A DNA stretch of 62,472 nucleotides. Origin: Treponema sp. UBA792 (lineage in GTDB: Bacteria; Spirochaetota; Spirochaetia; Treponematales; Treponemataceae). The notes beneath the pieces were generated by a model. The model saw nothing but the letters and a program-made list of their open reading frames with translations, was not told the origin of the DNA and searched no databases. The stretch covers positions 1 to 62,472 of the forward strand of contig DBIW01000046.1 in assembly GCA_002296965.1 (NCBI GenBank), given 5' to 3'. Below are positions 45,502 through 53,434 of the stretch, one piece after another. Every line of letters begins with the position of its first letter. The first letter of the stretch is position 1. The position numbers were made by a program, and so were the translations under genes.

Positions 45502-46488
45502 TTATATTATTCGGGCGAATTCCTTTACAATGCACGGAATGAGGGTGTCGAGTTTTCCCTCCGTGCTCATTCCCGCCGCATTTTTGTGGCCTCCGCCTCC
45601 GAATTTGGCGGCTACGGCGGAGACATCAACTTTGTCCTGCGACCGGAATCCGCCTGTACATGTCGAAGGTGTGTCCTGGCGGAGAAACACAACCGCCTCT
45701 ATGTCCTTTGACGACAGGAGCAGCTGGTACAGCGCGTCAGAATCGCGGCCATCCTGTCCGAATTTGCGTGTGTCCTCCATCGTCTCGTATGTCACGGCAA
45801 GCCTTCCGTCAAGATAGCGTTCTGTCCTGTCAAGCAGAATTCCAAGAAGTTTTCTTGTCGTATACGGCTTTCCGCTGTTTATCATTGTGTATGTGCTCTT
45901 AGGATTCGCTCCGTAGGACACAAGCCTTCCTGCGGCGGAGAACACATCCGCAGAGTCATTGCCCAGAAACCTGAAAAAGCCTGTGTCCGTGCAAAGTCCG
46001 AAAAAAAGCTGCTCCGCCGTCTCCGCCGGAATCGGCCCGACCAGCATCTCATGGAACTGCTGCACAAGATAGGCGCAGGCGGGAGCTTCCGGCCGTATCA
46101 CGCCCGATGCGCATCCATAAAGGCCGGATGTCTTATGGTGGTCTATGACGAATGTGTCAAGGCCATTGAGATCTCCGTCTATCTCTCCCAGCCGCTGAAT
46201 CTCCGAGCAGTCCGCTATTATCAGTCCTGTGTTTTTCCTCTCGCTGTCATCAAGAAAAACCGCCGTGTCCGAGAAGATTCCGCGGTAACGCTGGATTTCG
46301 TTCCTTTTGAAAGGGCCGGCGGAAAGAAGCTGATATTTTTTTCCGTATGAGTCAAGGATGGCGCCGATTCCCAGGCATGATGCGATGCAGTCGCCGTCAG
46401 GCTCCTTGTGCCCTGCGACAAAGAAGAAACCGTGTGCCTCTATGAATTTTCCGAGGCTGTCCGCCTCGTCCTTTGTTATCTGTTTCAT
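45502..46488 (-). CDS. nrnA: DHH/DHHA1 phosphoesterase NrnA (nanoRNase / pAp phosphatase)
   Basis: Degrades short RNAs and often 3'-phosphoadenosine 5'-phosphate. 328 aa from MKQITKDEADSL; longer in-frame starts extend into a non-conserved region. Motifs: GHKEPDGDCIAS (about residue 22), IIADCS (about 85), FVIDHH (DHH motif, about 112), and in the DHHA1 domain KFGGGGHKNAAG (about 296). Its start has AGGA 11 nt upstream. Single-gene unit. Confidence 0.9.
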   Translation of the reverse strand: MKQITKDEADSLGKFIEAHGFFFVAGHKEPDGDCIASCLGIGAILDSYGKKYQLLSAGPFKRNEIQRYRGIFSDTAVFLDDSERKNTGLIIADCSEIQRLGEIDGDLNGLDTFVIDHHKTSGLYGCASGVIRPEAPACAYLVQQFHEMLVGPIPAETAEQLFFGLCTDTGFFRFLGNDSADVFSAAGRLVSYGANPKSTYTMINSGKPYTTRKLLGILLDRTERYLDGRLAVTYETMEDTRKFGQDGRDSDALYQLLLSSKDIEAVVFLRQDTPSTCTGGFRSQDKVDVSAVAAKFGGGGHKNAAGMSTEGKLDTLIPCIVKEFARII

Positions 46489-46516
46489 GTTACGCTTTAT
46501 CCTGTGCGGCGGACAT

Positions 46517-46553
46517 AAAAAAGACCCGCCGGTATGTATGTTTTCGGCAGGCC
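46517..46553 (-). terminator. terminator of the 149-aa exported protein gene
   Basis: On the minus strand GGCCTGCCG and CGGCGGGTC pair (two G-U), followed by six T residues. Confidence 0.75.
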
Positions 46554-46594
46554 TGTGCGTTTTGTTGATATTTATTTGCGGTCGCTGTTCGGTT

Positions 46595-47044
46595 TTAAAG
46601 CTCAAGCTCCTCAAGGGTGTCCTTGTCCGCGCCGTCAACTTTTTTGTGGTAGTCGGCGAGTCCCCAGATCGGATCCAGTTTTGACATCGGAACGGTGAGG
46701 ACCACACGCTTGAATTCGCCGCTGTCCTTTATCACCGTCATGAACGGGCCTGTCTTTCCTTTCGGCCTGTTGCGGAATTTGAGTTTCCTCGGATTCTCCG
46801 GATTTCCCGCCGCCCATGCCTTCGGAATCACCGTGCTTCCAGTGCCGAGCCTGTTCTTCTGATAGATTACGATGTAGGCGTCCCTGGACTCAAGCACTTT
46901 TAAGATCGGGACGTTGAAATATGAATAGGAAGACCATTTTGACTCGTCCCTTCCGTCTGTGCTGCCCTCGTCAGTGTTCTCCTGTGCGAAGAAGGAGAAA
47001 GAGAACAACGAGAGCATTGTCATGATTATTAGAAATTTCTTCAT
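46595..47044 (-). CDS. exported hypothetical protein (149 aa)
   Basis: A Sec signal peptide (MKKFLIIMTMLSLFSFSFFAQ, cleavage likely after SFFA) leads to a mature domain of about 128 residues with no Cys and no recognised motifs. It ends in an acidic ELEEL-type tail. It is probably periplasmic. GAGGAT precedes the ATG; the terminator follows. Divergent from the lipoprotein gene at 47244. Confidence 0.8.
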   Translation of the reverse strand: MKKFLIIMTMLSLFSFSFFAQENTDEGSTDGRDESKWSSYSYFNVPILKVLESRDAYIVIYQKNRLGTGSTVIPKAWAAGNPENPRKLKFRNRPKGKTGPFMTVIKDSGEFKRVVLTVPMSKLDPIWGLADYHKKVDGADKDTLEELEL

Positions 47045-47243
47045 ATAAATCCTCGTTTCTTTGATTTGATTGTTCCTGAAAGTATAAATTGTTTCAGGAT
47101 TTTTAACAACTGTTTTTTGCGCCGTCCACGCTGTGGGCCTTATTGCTGAAGCGCGTGTTTGCTGTTAAATTGTAACGGTTCTGCATTCCGGTTTGTTTTT
47201 CCGGGTATCAAAAGCAATTCTCAGAACAAAAGAGGTTTTACAG

Positions 47244-47999
47244 ATGAAAAAATCGTTATTGGCGGCCGTGCTCGCGTCTCTTGTGCTTGTGTCATGTCAG
47301 TCAAACAGAAATTCGGGATATGATTTTGCAGTGACGGATGACGGCTCCGCGTCGCAGGAAAAAGGCGGAAACGGAGGCACGGCCAAGAAATTCACGCTGT
47401 TCGATTTCGGGAAAGGCCGCTACATAGAGACGGACGAGACTTCCGTTTTTTCCACTACAGCATTCGGGAACATCAAGCAGCAGTCGGCATCAGTGCTGAT
47501 AAATCCGAAGACAAAACTGGCCGGTTTCGGAAGCAAATATATGGCCGCATATTATGTGGTCCAGCTTGACGCCGAGGGGAGGGAGGCGCTCAGAAAAGCC
47601 GTTGACAGGTATCTTGATGATTTTGAGAACAAGCGTCTTGACAGAAAGGACGGACGCTCCTACAAAAAGTACGGGGACACACCGGTCCGCATCGAGTGGG
47701 GCACCATAAAAGCCTCGACACCGAATTATGCGGAGGGAAAAATCCAGCTCGGCTACAAATTCAAGGACAAGTCTCCGTATTTCACGCTGACTGCATATTC
47801 AATGCCCAATATCAAGAAGATGAAGGACGAGTCCGCCGTAACGGAGTCGCTTCCGCTCAGCTATTACATGACAAAGGCGCAGGCGACATCTCTTGTTTCC
47901 CTGCTTGACGAGAATATGATAGCGGAAGCCCTGAACGAGCAGCTTATGTCGGAGACAGGAGCCGTCCAGGAGGCCGATTCCTACGGTGACGAGTACTGA
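47244..47999 (+). CDS. putative lipoprotein
   Basis: A 251-aa protein from MKKSLLAAVLASLVLVSCQSN, with AGAGG before this ATG (an upstream ATG at 47193 would spoil the signal peptide). The LVSC lipobox gives a mature lipoprotein starting at Cys18. The mature part is hydrophilic, with Tyr/Lys-rich strands in the middle and an acidic C terminus. No family is recognised. Expected in the periplasm on the inner or outer membrane. Confidence 0.8.
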   Translation: MKKSLLAAVLASLVLVSCQSNRNSGYDFAVTDDGSASQEKGGNGGTAKKFTLFDFGKGRYIETDETSVFSTTAFGNIKQQSASVLINPKTKLAGFGSKYMAAYYVVQLDAEGREALRKAVDRYLDDFENKRLDRKDGRSYKKYGDTPVRIEWGTIKASTPNYAEGKIQLGYKFKDKSPYFTLTAYSMPNIKKMKDESAVTESLPLSYYMTKAQATSLVSLLDENMIAEALNEQLMSETGAVQEADSYGDEY

Positions 48000-48185
48000 C
48001 CGTCTCCGCCGGTGTGGTTTTTGTATGTGGGGATGTCCGATATGTTCTGGATGACGGTCGCAGTCCGCCGGAATGATGCTTTCGGAACAGCCCCGTCCGT
48101 GGAAAGAATTCATCGCGGGGCAAGCCGGATGATGACATTGCATTCTCCGTTCCGCAGGAGAAGGATTCGATGTGACGGCACGGCT
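48000..48185. other. intergenic stretch with no gene seen
   Basis: Between the lipoprotein stop and the tRNA terminator I see no ORF with a ribosome binding site and no strong hairpin with a T run. Confidence 0.4.
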
Positions 48186-48225
48186 GTTAAAATAAAAAAG
48201 GAGCCAGAAAATTTCTGACTCCTTT
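48186..48225 (-). terminator. terminator of the CAU tRNA
   Basis: On the minus strand AAAGGAGTCAGAAA and TTTCTGGCTCCTTT form a 14-bp stem with a single G-U pair and one-base loop, followed by TTTATTTT. The stem starts at the tRNA 3' end. Confidence 0.88.
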
Positions 48226-48297
48226 AGCGACAATAGGGATTGAACCTATGACACTACGGATATGAGCCGTATGCTCTACCGACTGAGCTATGTCGCC
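48225..48297 (-). tRNA. tRNA with CAT anticodon (elongator Met, or Ile2)
   Basis: Acceptor GGCGACA/TGTCGCT (with a G1-U72 wobble), D arm TAGCTCAGTCGGTAGAGCA, anticodon stem ACGG/CCGT with loop CTCATAT (anticodon CAT), T arm with loop TTCAATC, discriminator A, no encoded CCA. The lack of three G-C pairs next to the anticodon loop rules out initiator tRNA. Elongator Met and the lysidine-modified Ile2 cannot be separated by eye. Confidence 0.88.
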
Positions 48298-48310
48298 ATA
48301 AGATGTAAAG

Positions 48311-48339
48311 ACTATATCATTTGAGGACGGATGTGTCAA
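48311..48339 (-). promoter_or_regulatory. tRNA promoter
   Basis: On the minus strand: TTGACA (48339-48334), 17-bp spacer, TATAGT (48316-48311), about 13 nt before the tRNA. The same boxes and spacing as the tRNA-Gln promoter. Confidence 0.8.
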
Positions 48340-48363
48340 TAGCATAGTCACCGAATTCAGGAA

Positions 48364-49140
48364 TTATCTCATTTCCGCTCCCGGAACAAGCGAGGCCGCA
48401 TACCGCACCAGCCCGGCAGCCTCCTGGTCCGTGTACGCACGGATTCCGTTGTATCTGGAATCAAGACATTCGCCCGGGACGAAAGCGGCGAATTTCCACG
48501 GCGAGCCGTCAGGAATGATTTCGGATATGGCTTTTATGTCGTCTCTTTCCACAAGCCCCGGAACGAGAACCGTCCGGAATTCACGGCAGTCCGGAGGGTA
48601 TTCTGACTCCAGCATTTCAGCCGATTTTGCGAGCGCGGAACGGAAGAATCCTTTTTCCGTTCCGTTGTCATCCTGCTTTCCTGAGAGCTCGGTCCAGTAC
48701 CGGTCGGGAGATGTTTTTATGTCCATCGCGACAAAGTCCGGCCTCAGCGAGCTGTCCGCTACGAACCGCGCGAGCCGGTCGGGAACTGTTCCGTTCGTGT
48801 CAAGCTTTATCAGGTAGCCGAGCGATTTCGCCGTGCGTATTATGAGGGGCAGGGCCGGATGAAGAAGCGGTTCACCTCCGCTCAGCACAAGCGCCGGCAG
48901 CACATTTCTCCTTGAGCGCAGAAAATCCGCAAGTCCGGACGGAGAGAGAAATTCCGCGCCGGCATATTTTCTCAGGTCATTTCCTCCGTCTGTCACAAGC
49001 GGAGCGTTGTAGCAGTAAGGGCAGCGGAGATTGCACCCCCTGAGAAAGAACACGCATGAGACGTGTCCGGGGTAATCGACAAGAGATGTCTTTCTTAGAA
49101 TTCCCGCCGGAATCTCCGTGATTCCGCTTCCGCCGTTCAT
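48364..49140 (-). CDS. nrdG: anaerobic ribonucleotide reductase activating enzyme NrdG (radical SAM)
   Basis: Generates the glycyl radical on the anaerobic reductase using S-adenosylmethionine and a [4Fe-4S] cluster. 258 aa from MNGGSGITEIP, chosen because its ATG overlaps the upstream stop (ATGA). The cluster motif is RGCNLRCPYC (CxxxCxxC, about residue 33), with LSGGEPLLHP (about 80) typical of the family. The sequence resembles the longer clostridial/thermotogal NrdG type, about 100 residues more than the E. coli enzyme. Its expected target is the Gly37 protein encoded just upstream. Confidence 0.92.
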   Translation of the reverse strand: MNGGSGITEIPAGILRKTSLVDYPGHVSCVFFLRGCNLRCPYCYNAPLVTDGGNDLRKYAGAEFLSPSGLADFLRSRRNVLPALVLSGGEPLLHPALPLIIRTAKSLGYLIKLDTNGTVPDRLARFVADSSLRPDFVAMDIKTSPDRYWTELSGKQDDNGTEKGFFRSALAKSAEMLESEYPPDCREFRTVLVPGLVERDDIKAISEIIPDGSPWKFAAFVPGECLDSRYNGIRAYTDQEAAGLVRYAASLVPGAEMR

Positions 49141-49691
49141 CGGCAGCCTGGGAATTTCCGGACGGCGTCCTCCAGCTCGCTGGTGCTGTGGCATCTTGCG
49201 ATTTCGGTTCCGTCAGCTCCATAGAATATTACTGTAGGTGAGGCGAACACACCTTTTCTTGCTGCCTCAGAAAGCCCTTCTTCGGTGTCAACGTCTATCG
49301 TCCTTCCTGGAATATGGAGAGTCTCCATGAATTTTCGGACCGGAGGGCAATTCGGGCAGGTTTTTCTGGTGTAAATCTCGTAGCGCATTTCATCCTGAGG
49401 AATTAGCTGAGGCTGCTCCAGTTCCGTTTTTCCGCCGGATTGCGCGGCCGTGTTTTCCGTGCCGGAGCTTTTTGCTTCTCCGGTGCCCTGACGGATTCCG
49501 CTGTCCTCCAGGGTGAACATCTTTCTCTTCCGGAATTCATCCTTTTTGCCCTTGTTCCAGTTTCCGATCGCTCTGTAGTATCCTACGATGCGTGCGTAGA
49601 CTTCCGTCTCGGTTCCGTGCACGTCCGCAAGGGCCGCCTTTGTCTCCGCGATTTCCCTGTCTATTTCCTCAACTGTTCTTGCTGCCTTCAT
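49137..49691 (-). CDS. stand-alone glycyl-radical segment of class III ribonucleotide reductase fused to a glutaredoxin-like domain
   Basis: A 184-aa protein with three parts. Residues 1-25 form a charged helix (RTVEEIDREIAETKAALADV). Residues 28-58 (TEVYARIVGYYRAIGNWNKG) match the glycyl-radical loop found at the C terminus of NrdD proteins, with Gly37 as the radical site. After a polar linker, residues 103-180 are a glutaredoxin/NrdH-like domain with TCPNCPP (Cys112, Cys115) and the SPTVIFYG cis-proline segment. A GGGAGG ribosome binding site precedes its ATG, 28 nt after the nrdD stop and in another frame. NrdD lacks this segment, so the reductase is split and the reductant domain is built in. 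Confidence 0.85.
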   Translation of the reverse strand: MKAARTVEEIDREIAETKAALADVHGTETEVYARIVGYYRAIGNWNKGKKDEFRKRKMFTLEDSGIRQGTGEAKSSGTENTAAQSGGKTELEQPQLIPQDEMRYEIYTRKTCPNCPPVRKFMETLHIPGRTIDVDTEEGLSEAARKGVFASPTVIFYGADGTEIARCHSTSELEDAVRKFPGCR

Positions 49692-49719
49692 TTTTTTCCT
49701 CCCGTCTGAAAATCATGGC

Positions 49720-51825
49720 TTATGCTTCCGCCGCTTCCGCCCGCTCCTTCTCAAGCCTGGCGAGCTTTGTCCGCAGCGCCAGCTCTTTCTCCTGCCTGCA
49801 TTTCGGACATTCAAAATGCTCGCCGCTCAGATAACCGTGTATGCGGCAGACCGAATACGTGGGCGATATGGTGAAGAACGGAATCCTGTAGTTCTCCGCT
49901 ATTGTCCTCACAAGCTCCGCGCAGGCCTTCCAGTCGCTTACCGCTTCTCCAAGGAACACGTGGAACATAGTTCCTCCGGTATATTTCGTCTGGAGCGATT
50001 CCTGATGGTCAAGGGCATCGAATACGTCAGCCGTGTAGTCGACCGGAAGCTGCGATGAATTCGTGTAGAACGGATCGTCCGTCCCGCTGGTTGCTATGTC
50101 CGGATATTTTTCCTTGTCGTGGCGCGCGAGCCTGTAGGATGTGGATTCCGCCGGAGTCGCCTCAAGGTTGAACAGGTCTCCGGTTCTTTCCTGGTAGTCT
50201 GAGAGCCTGTCGCGCATGAAGGTGAGCGTTTTTTCCGCAAAGGCCTTGCCTTCCTTTGTGGCTATGTCCTTTCCGAGGAAATTCAGGCAGCATTCGTTCA
50301 TTCCGCAGAGTCCTATGGTGTTGAAATGGTTTCCGAGCGTGCCGAGATACCTTTTCGTGTAAGGAAAAAGGCCTCCGTCATATAGCTTCTGGATTACCTT
50401 GCGCTTTGTGCAGAGGCTTTCCTCCGCAAGATCCATAAGATGCTCAAGCCGTACGAAGAATTCCGTCTCGTTTTTGGACAGGTAGCCTATCTGCGGCATG
50501 TTTATTGTGACCACTCCGAGTGAGCCGGTGAATTCATCCGCCCCGAAAAGTCCTCCTCCGCGCCGTCTGAGCTCGCGTTTGTCCAGCCTGAGCCGGCAGC
50601 ACATCGAGCGGACGTCATTCGGATTCAGGTCTGAATTTATGAAATTCTGGAAATTCGGAGTTCCGTACTGGGCTGTCATCTTGAAGAGAAGTTTCGCGTT
50701 CTCGGAATTCCAGTCGAAATTCTTTGTTATGTTGTAGGTCGGAATCGGATATGCGAATCCGCGGCCGGTGGCGTCGCCTTCCGTCATCAGTTCTATGAAC
50801 ACCTTGTTAATCATGTCCATTTCATTCTGGCAGTCGCCGTATGTGAATCCGGTCTCGCCGCCTCCGACAAGCGCGTTTTTGTCCTTCAGGTCGTCCGGGC
50901 AGGTCCAGTCCATCGTTATGTTTGTGAACGGAGCCTGGGAACCCCATCTGCTCGGCGTGTTCACCCCGTAGATGAAGCTCTGGATGCACTGCCTGACCTG
51001 CTTTTCTGTAAGTCCGTCCTTTTTCACGAAAGGCGCCAGGTATGTGTCGAACGAGCTGAATGCCTGGGCTCCGGCCCATTCATTCTGCATTATTCCTATG
51101 AAATTCACAATCTGGTTCACAAGCGTGGACAGATGGGCGGCCGGAGTTGACGTGATTTTGTCCGGAACTCCGCCGAGACCTTCCTGGATGAGCTGTCTTA
51201 GCGACCACCCGGCGCAGTAGCCTGAGAACATGGACAGGTCGTGGATGTGGAAGGCGCAGCTGCGGTGCGCTTCAGCCGCCTCCTTTGAGTATATGTTGTT
51301 CAGCCAGTAGTTCGCCGTAACCGTTCCGGAGTTGTGCAGGATGAGTCCTCCGAGCGAGAAATTCACGTTCGCGTTCTCGTTCACGCGCCAGTCGCTCTGT
51401 CCGAGGTAACCGTCCATCGTCTTGTTTATGTCTATCATCAGCCTTTTCGCGTCACGCACCGCCTCGTGTCTGGCGCGGTAAAGTATGTAGGCTTTCGCGA
51501 CATCAACTTCCCTGTTCTCGATCAGCACGTCCTCAACGTCGTCCTGAATCTCCTCTATCGCCGGAATTGAATGGGCCCGGCTTCCGGCAAGCTGAAGCCG
51601 GAGCCGCTCCTCGACAAGATCCGTCAGTTCCGCGGCGCGGTCGGGATCCGGATTTCCCCTCACCGCGCATATCGCCTTTCCTATGGCCCTCTCGATTTTC
51701 GTCCTGTCGTAGGCTGCAATCTCGCCGGAACGTTTGACCACGGATTTTATGAAACCTTTTGTCTCTGTGTCTGAATTTGTTCCCAGAAAGCTCCGCCATT
51801 CCGGAAATATCCACTGATCGCTCAT
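49720..51825 (-). CDS. nrdD: anaerobic (class III) ribonucleotide reductase catalytic subunit NrdD, lacking the glycyl-radical end
   Basis: Reduces ribonucleoside triphosphates without oxygen. 701 aa. ATP-cone (about 28-115), then the ten-stranded barrel with SLGGLILHNSGTV (about 150), finger loop TIGLCGMNE (Cys507), and C-terminal zinc region (Cys660, Cys673, Cys676, in VCRIHGY and FECPKC). In other NrdD proteins the RVxGYxRPV glycyl loop follows within about 10 residues. Here a charged helix (RQEKELALRTKLARLEKE) and a stop codon follow instead, and the loop is on the next gene. Follows nrdR by 16 nt with CAGGAG before the ATG. Confidence 0.93.
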   Translation of the reverse strand: MSDQWIFPEWRSFLGTNSDTETKGFIKSVVKRSGEIAAYDRTKIERAIGKAICAVRGNPDPDRAAELTDLVEERLRLQLAGSRAHSIPAIEEIQDDVEDVLIENREVDVAKAYILYRARHEAVRDAKRLMIDINKTMDGYLGQSDWRVNENANVNFSLGGLILHNSGTVTANYWLNNIYSKEAAEAHRSCAFHIHDLSMFSGYCAGWSLRQLIQEGLGGVPDKITSTPAAHLSTLVNQIVNFIGIMQNEWAGAQAFSSFDTYLAPFVKKDGLTEKQVRQCIQSFIYGVNTPSRWGSQAPFTNITMDWTCPDDLKDKNALVGGGETGFTYGDCQNEMDMINKVFIELMTEGDATGRGFAYPIPTYNITKNFDWNSENAKLLFKMTAQYGTPNFQNFINSDLNPNDVRSMCCRLRLDKRELRRRGGGLFGADEFTGSLGVVTINMPQIGYLSKNETEFFVRLEHLMDLAEESLCTKRKVIQKLYDGGLFPYTKRYLGTLGNHFNTIGLCGMNECCLNFLGKDIATKEGKAFAEKTLTFMRDRLSDYQERTGDLFNLEATPAESTSYRLARHDKEKYPDIATSGTDDPFYTNSSQLPVDYTADVFDALDHQESLQTKYTGGTMFHVFLGEAVSDWKACAELVRTIAENYRIPFFTISPTYSVCRIHGYLSGEHFECPKCRQEKELALRTKLARLEKERAEAAEA

Positions 51826-51841
51826 GTTTCTCCTGTTCCTG

Positions 51842-52300
51842 TTATTTGTCCTTTATGTTCTTGACCTCGGTGATGAATTCATCAAGGTTCTCGAAATGCC
51901 TGTACACGGAGGCGAACCTTATGTATGCGACCTTGTCCAGCTCATAGAGTTTCTCAAGGACAAGCTCGCCCAGTTCCGCCGTCGTGATCTCCCTGTTCTC
52001 CTTTCCTTTCGCTATGGCGAGATCCTCTATGTCGTTCGTTATCTGCTCGACCATGCTTGTAGAGAACGGACGCTTTTCGAGCGCCCGCTCTATTCCCTTC
52101 TCAAGCTTTGTCCTGTCGAACGGCTGTCTTCTTCCGTCACGCTTCACCACCATGAAGGGCTTCTCGTCTATTCTCTCATAGCTTGTGAACCTGTAGCCGC
52201 AGCTAAGGCATTCACGCCGTCTGCGTATGCTTTCTCCGCTGGCCATAGTCCTTGACTCAAGGACCTTGTCGTCCAGGCTTCCGCAATAAGGGCATCTCAT
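51842..52300 (-). CDS. nrdR: transcriptional repressor NrdR
   Basis: Zinc-ribbon/ATP-cone repressor of ribonucleotide reductase genes. 152 aa. Zinc ribbon with CPYCGS (residue 3) and CLSCGYRF (about 31), then an ATP-cone (about 49-139; VVKRDGRRQPFDRTKL). Its ATG has GGAG upstream. It heads the nrdR-nrdD-glycyl/glutaredoxin-nrdG operon, the expected autoregulated arrangement. Confidence 0.96.
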   Translation of the reverse strand: MRCPYCGSLDDKVLESRTMASGESIRRRRECLSCGYRFTSYERIDEKPFMVVKRDGRRQPFDRTKLEKGIERALEKRPFSTSMVEQITNDIEDLAIAKGKENREITTAELGELVLEKLYELDKVAYIRFASVYRHFENLDEFITEVKNIKDK

Positions 52301-52332
52301 ATTGTCTCCAGATTTCCTTGTATATAGCGTAG

Positions 52333-52347
52333 TGTGAATTTTTCACA
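52333..52347. promoter_or_regulatory. palindromic operator at the nrdR transcription start
   Basis: TGTGAATTTTTCACA is a perfect palindrome (6-bp arms, 3-nt centre) starting 2 nt after the -10 box of the nrdR operon. The position fits a repressor site. It resembles CRP/FNR half-sites more than the NrdR box consensus, so the regulator is not assigned. Confidence 0.5.
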
Positions 52348-52348
52348 T

Positions 52349-52377
52349 AATATAAACACTAAATATGATTAACTCAA
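52349..52377 (-). promoter_or_regulatory. promoter of the nrdR-nrdD operon
   Basis: On the minus strand: TTGAGT (52377-52372), 17-bp spacer, TATATT (52354-52349). The transcript start falls in the palindrome at 52333-52347 and the leader is about 45 nt. Confidence 0.65.
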
Positions 52378-52595
52378 TAGAATTCGTCAGCAGCCGGATG
52401 AATTTAGGGAAACTATTTTCCTTGACAAAATTTTTTTTTGTGCTTGTCCCGCGGCCGGCCTCATCATGTATTGACAAAAAAGCTGCGGCTCCGCACGGAA
52501 TCAGAGCGCTGGGGGCCGGCAGCTTAATTTCTGGACTTTGCGGCTGCGTTGCGTTATATTCAACAGGAAGGGGAGTCTTACGGAAGGTGATTGAT

Positions 52596-53432
52596 ATGGC
52601 AGAAAACTGCAACAACGACTGCGGAAGCTGCGGCGAGAAATGTGAGAAAAGAGATTTCCGTGTATCACTGCATAAGGGAAGCGGGGTCAGGAAAGTGATT
52701 GGTATTGTCAGCGGAAAGGGCGGTGTAGGAAAATCGCTTGTGACGAGCCTGCTGGCCTGCAAGGTCAGCAGGGACGGATTCAGGACCGCCATACTTGATG
52801 CGGACATAACGGGACCTTCGATTCCTGAGGCGTTCGGAGCGGGAGATATGCGCGCTTCCGCCGTGGAGGGCGAGGATGCGCTCACTCCGGTCGTGACCGA
52901 CGGCGGAATACAGCTCATGTCGATGAACTTTCTTCTTGAGAACGAGACTGATCCCGTTATATGGCGGGGACCGGTCATCGCCGGGGCGGTGAAGCAGTTC
53001 TGGACCGATGTTATATGGAAGGATGTGGACTTCATGTTTGTCGATATGCCTCCCGGAACCGGTGATGTTCCTCTTACGGTGTTCCAGTCTCTGCCTGTGG
53101 ACGGAATAATTGTCGTCTCGTCTCCCCAGCAGCTTGTCCGTGTCATAGTGGAGAAGGCCGTCAACATGGCCAATATGATGAATGTTCCCATAATAGGACT
53201 GGTGGAGAATATGAGCTATGTCAGATGTCCGGACTGCGGAAAGGAGATAACCGTGTTCGGAAAAAGCAATATAGATTCAATCGCAAGGGATTTCGGACTT
53301 CCTGTCCTTGCAAGAATTCCCACGGAGGAGACGACATCAAGAGCCGTGGATGCGGGGGACATAGAAAGCCTTGCGCTTCCCTACCTTGATGAGGCCGCCG
53401 CAAAGATAGAATCCATGCTCGGAGATGCCTGA
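52596..53432 (+). CDS. mrp: Mrp/NBP35-type P-loop ATPase (Fe-S cluster carrier)
   Basis: A 278-aa ATPase that assembles or carries iron-sulfur clusters. N-terminal Cys pattern CNNDCGSCGEKC, then deviant Walker A SGKGGVGKS (about residue 38), DADITGPSIP (about 62), DMPPGTGD (about 149) and, near the C terminus, CPDCGKE (about 210), the pair of Cys that holds the shared cluster. The start after GGAAGG is preferred to a 5' extension of 77 codons that would run through the intergenic region. Divergent from nrdR. Confidence 0.92.
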   Translation: MAENCNNDCGSCGEKCEKRDFRVSLHKGSGVRKVIGIVSGKGGVGKSLVTSLLACKVSRDGFRTAILDADITGPSIPEAFGAGDMRASAVEGEDALTPVVTDGGIQLMSMNFLLENETDPVIWRGPVIAGAVKQFWTDVIWKDVDFMFVDMPPGTGDVPLTVFQSLPVDGIIVVSSPQQLVRVIVEKAVNMANMMNVPIIGLVENMSYVRCPDCGKEITVFGKSNIDSIARDFGLPVLARIPTEETTSRAVDAGDIESLALPYLDEAAAKIESMLGDA

Positions 53433-53434
53433 TT

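Noticed and set aside
47193..47243. Upstream ATG for the lipoprotein gene
   Set aside because: It would put 17 polar residues before the signal peptide; AGAGG is placed correctly for the ATG at 47244.
49692..49722. Frameshift or sequencing error as explanation for the split nrdD
   Set aside because: Two independent changes (a TAA stop and a one-base shift) would be needed, and the second gene has a good GGGAGG ribosome binding site at the right distance from its ATG.
52333..52347. Calling the palindrome a CRP or FNR site
   Set aside because: Half-sites resemble CRP but the spacing is one base short, and no regulator gene is known from this window; left as an unassigned operator.
52365..52595. 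Longer 5' extension of mrp (77 extra codons)
   Set aside because: The extension has no ribosome binding site, crosses the nrdR promoter region and the mrp -10 box, and contains no conserved sequence. GGAAGG fits the start at 52596.
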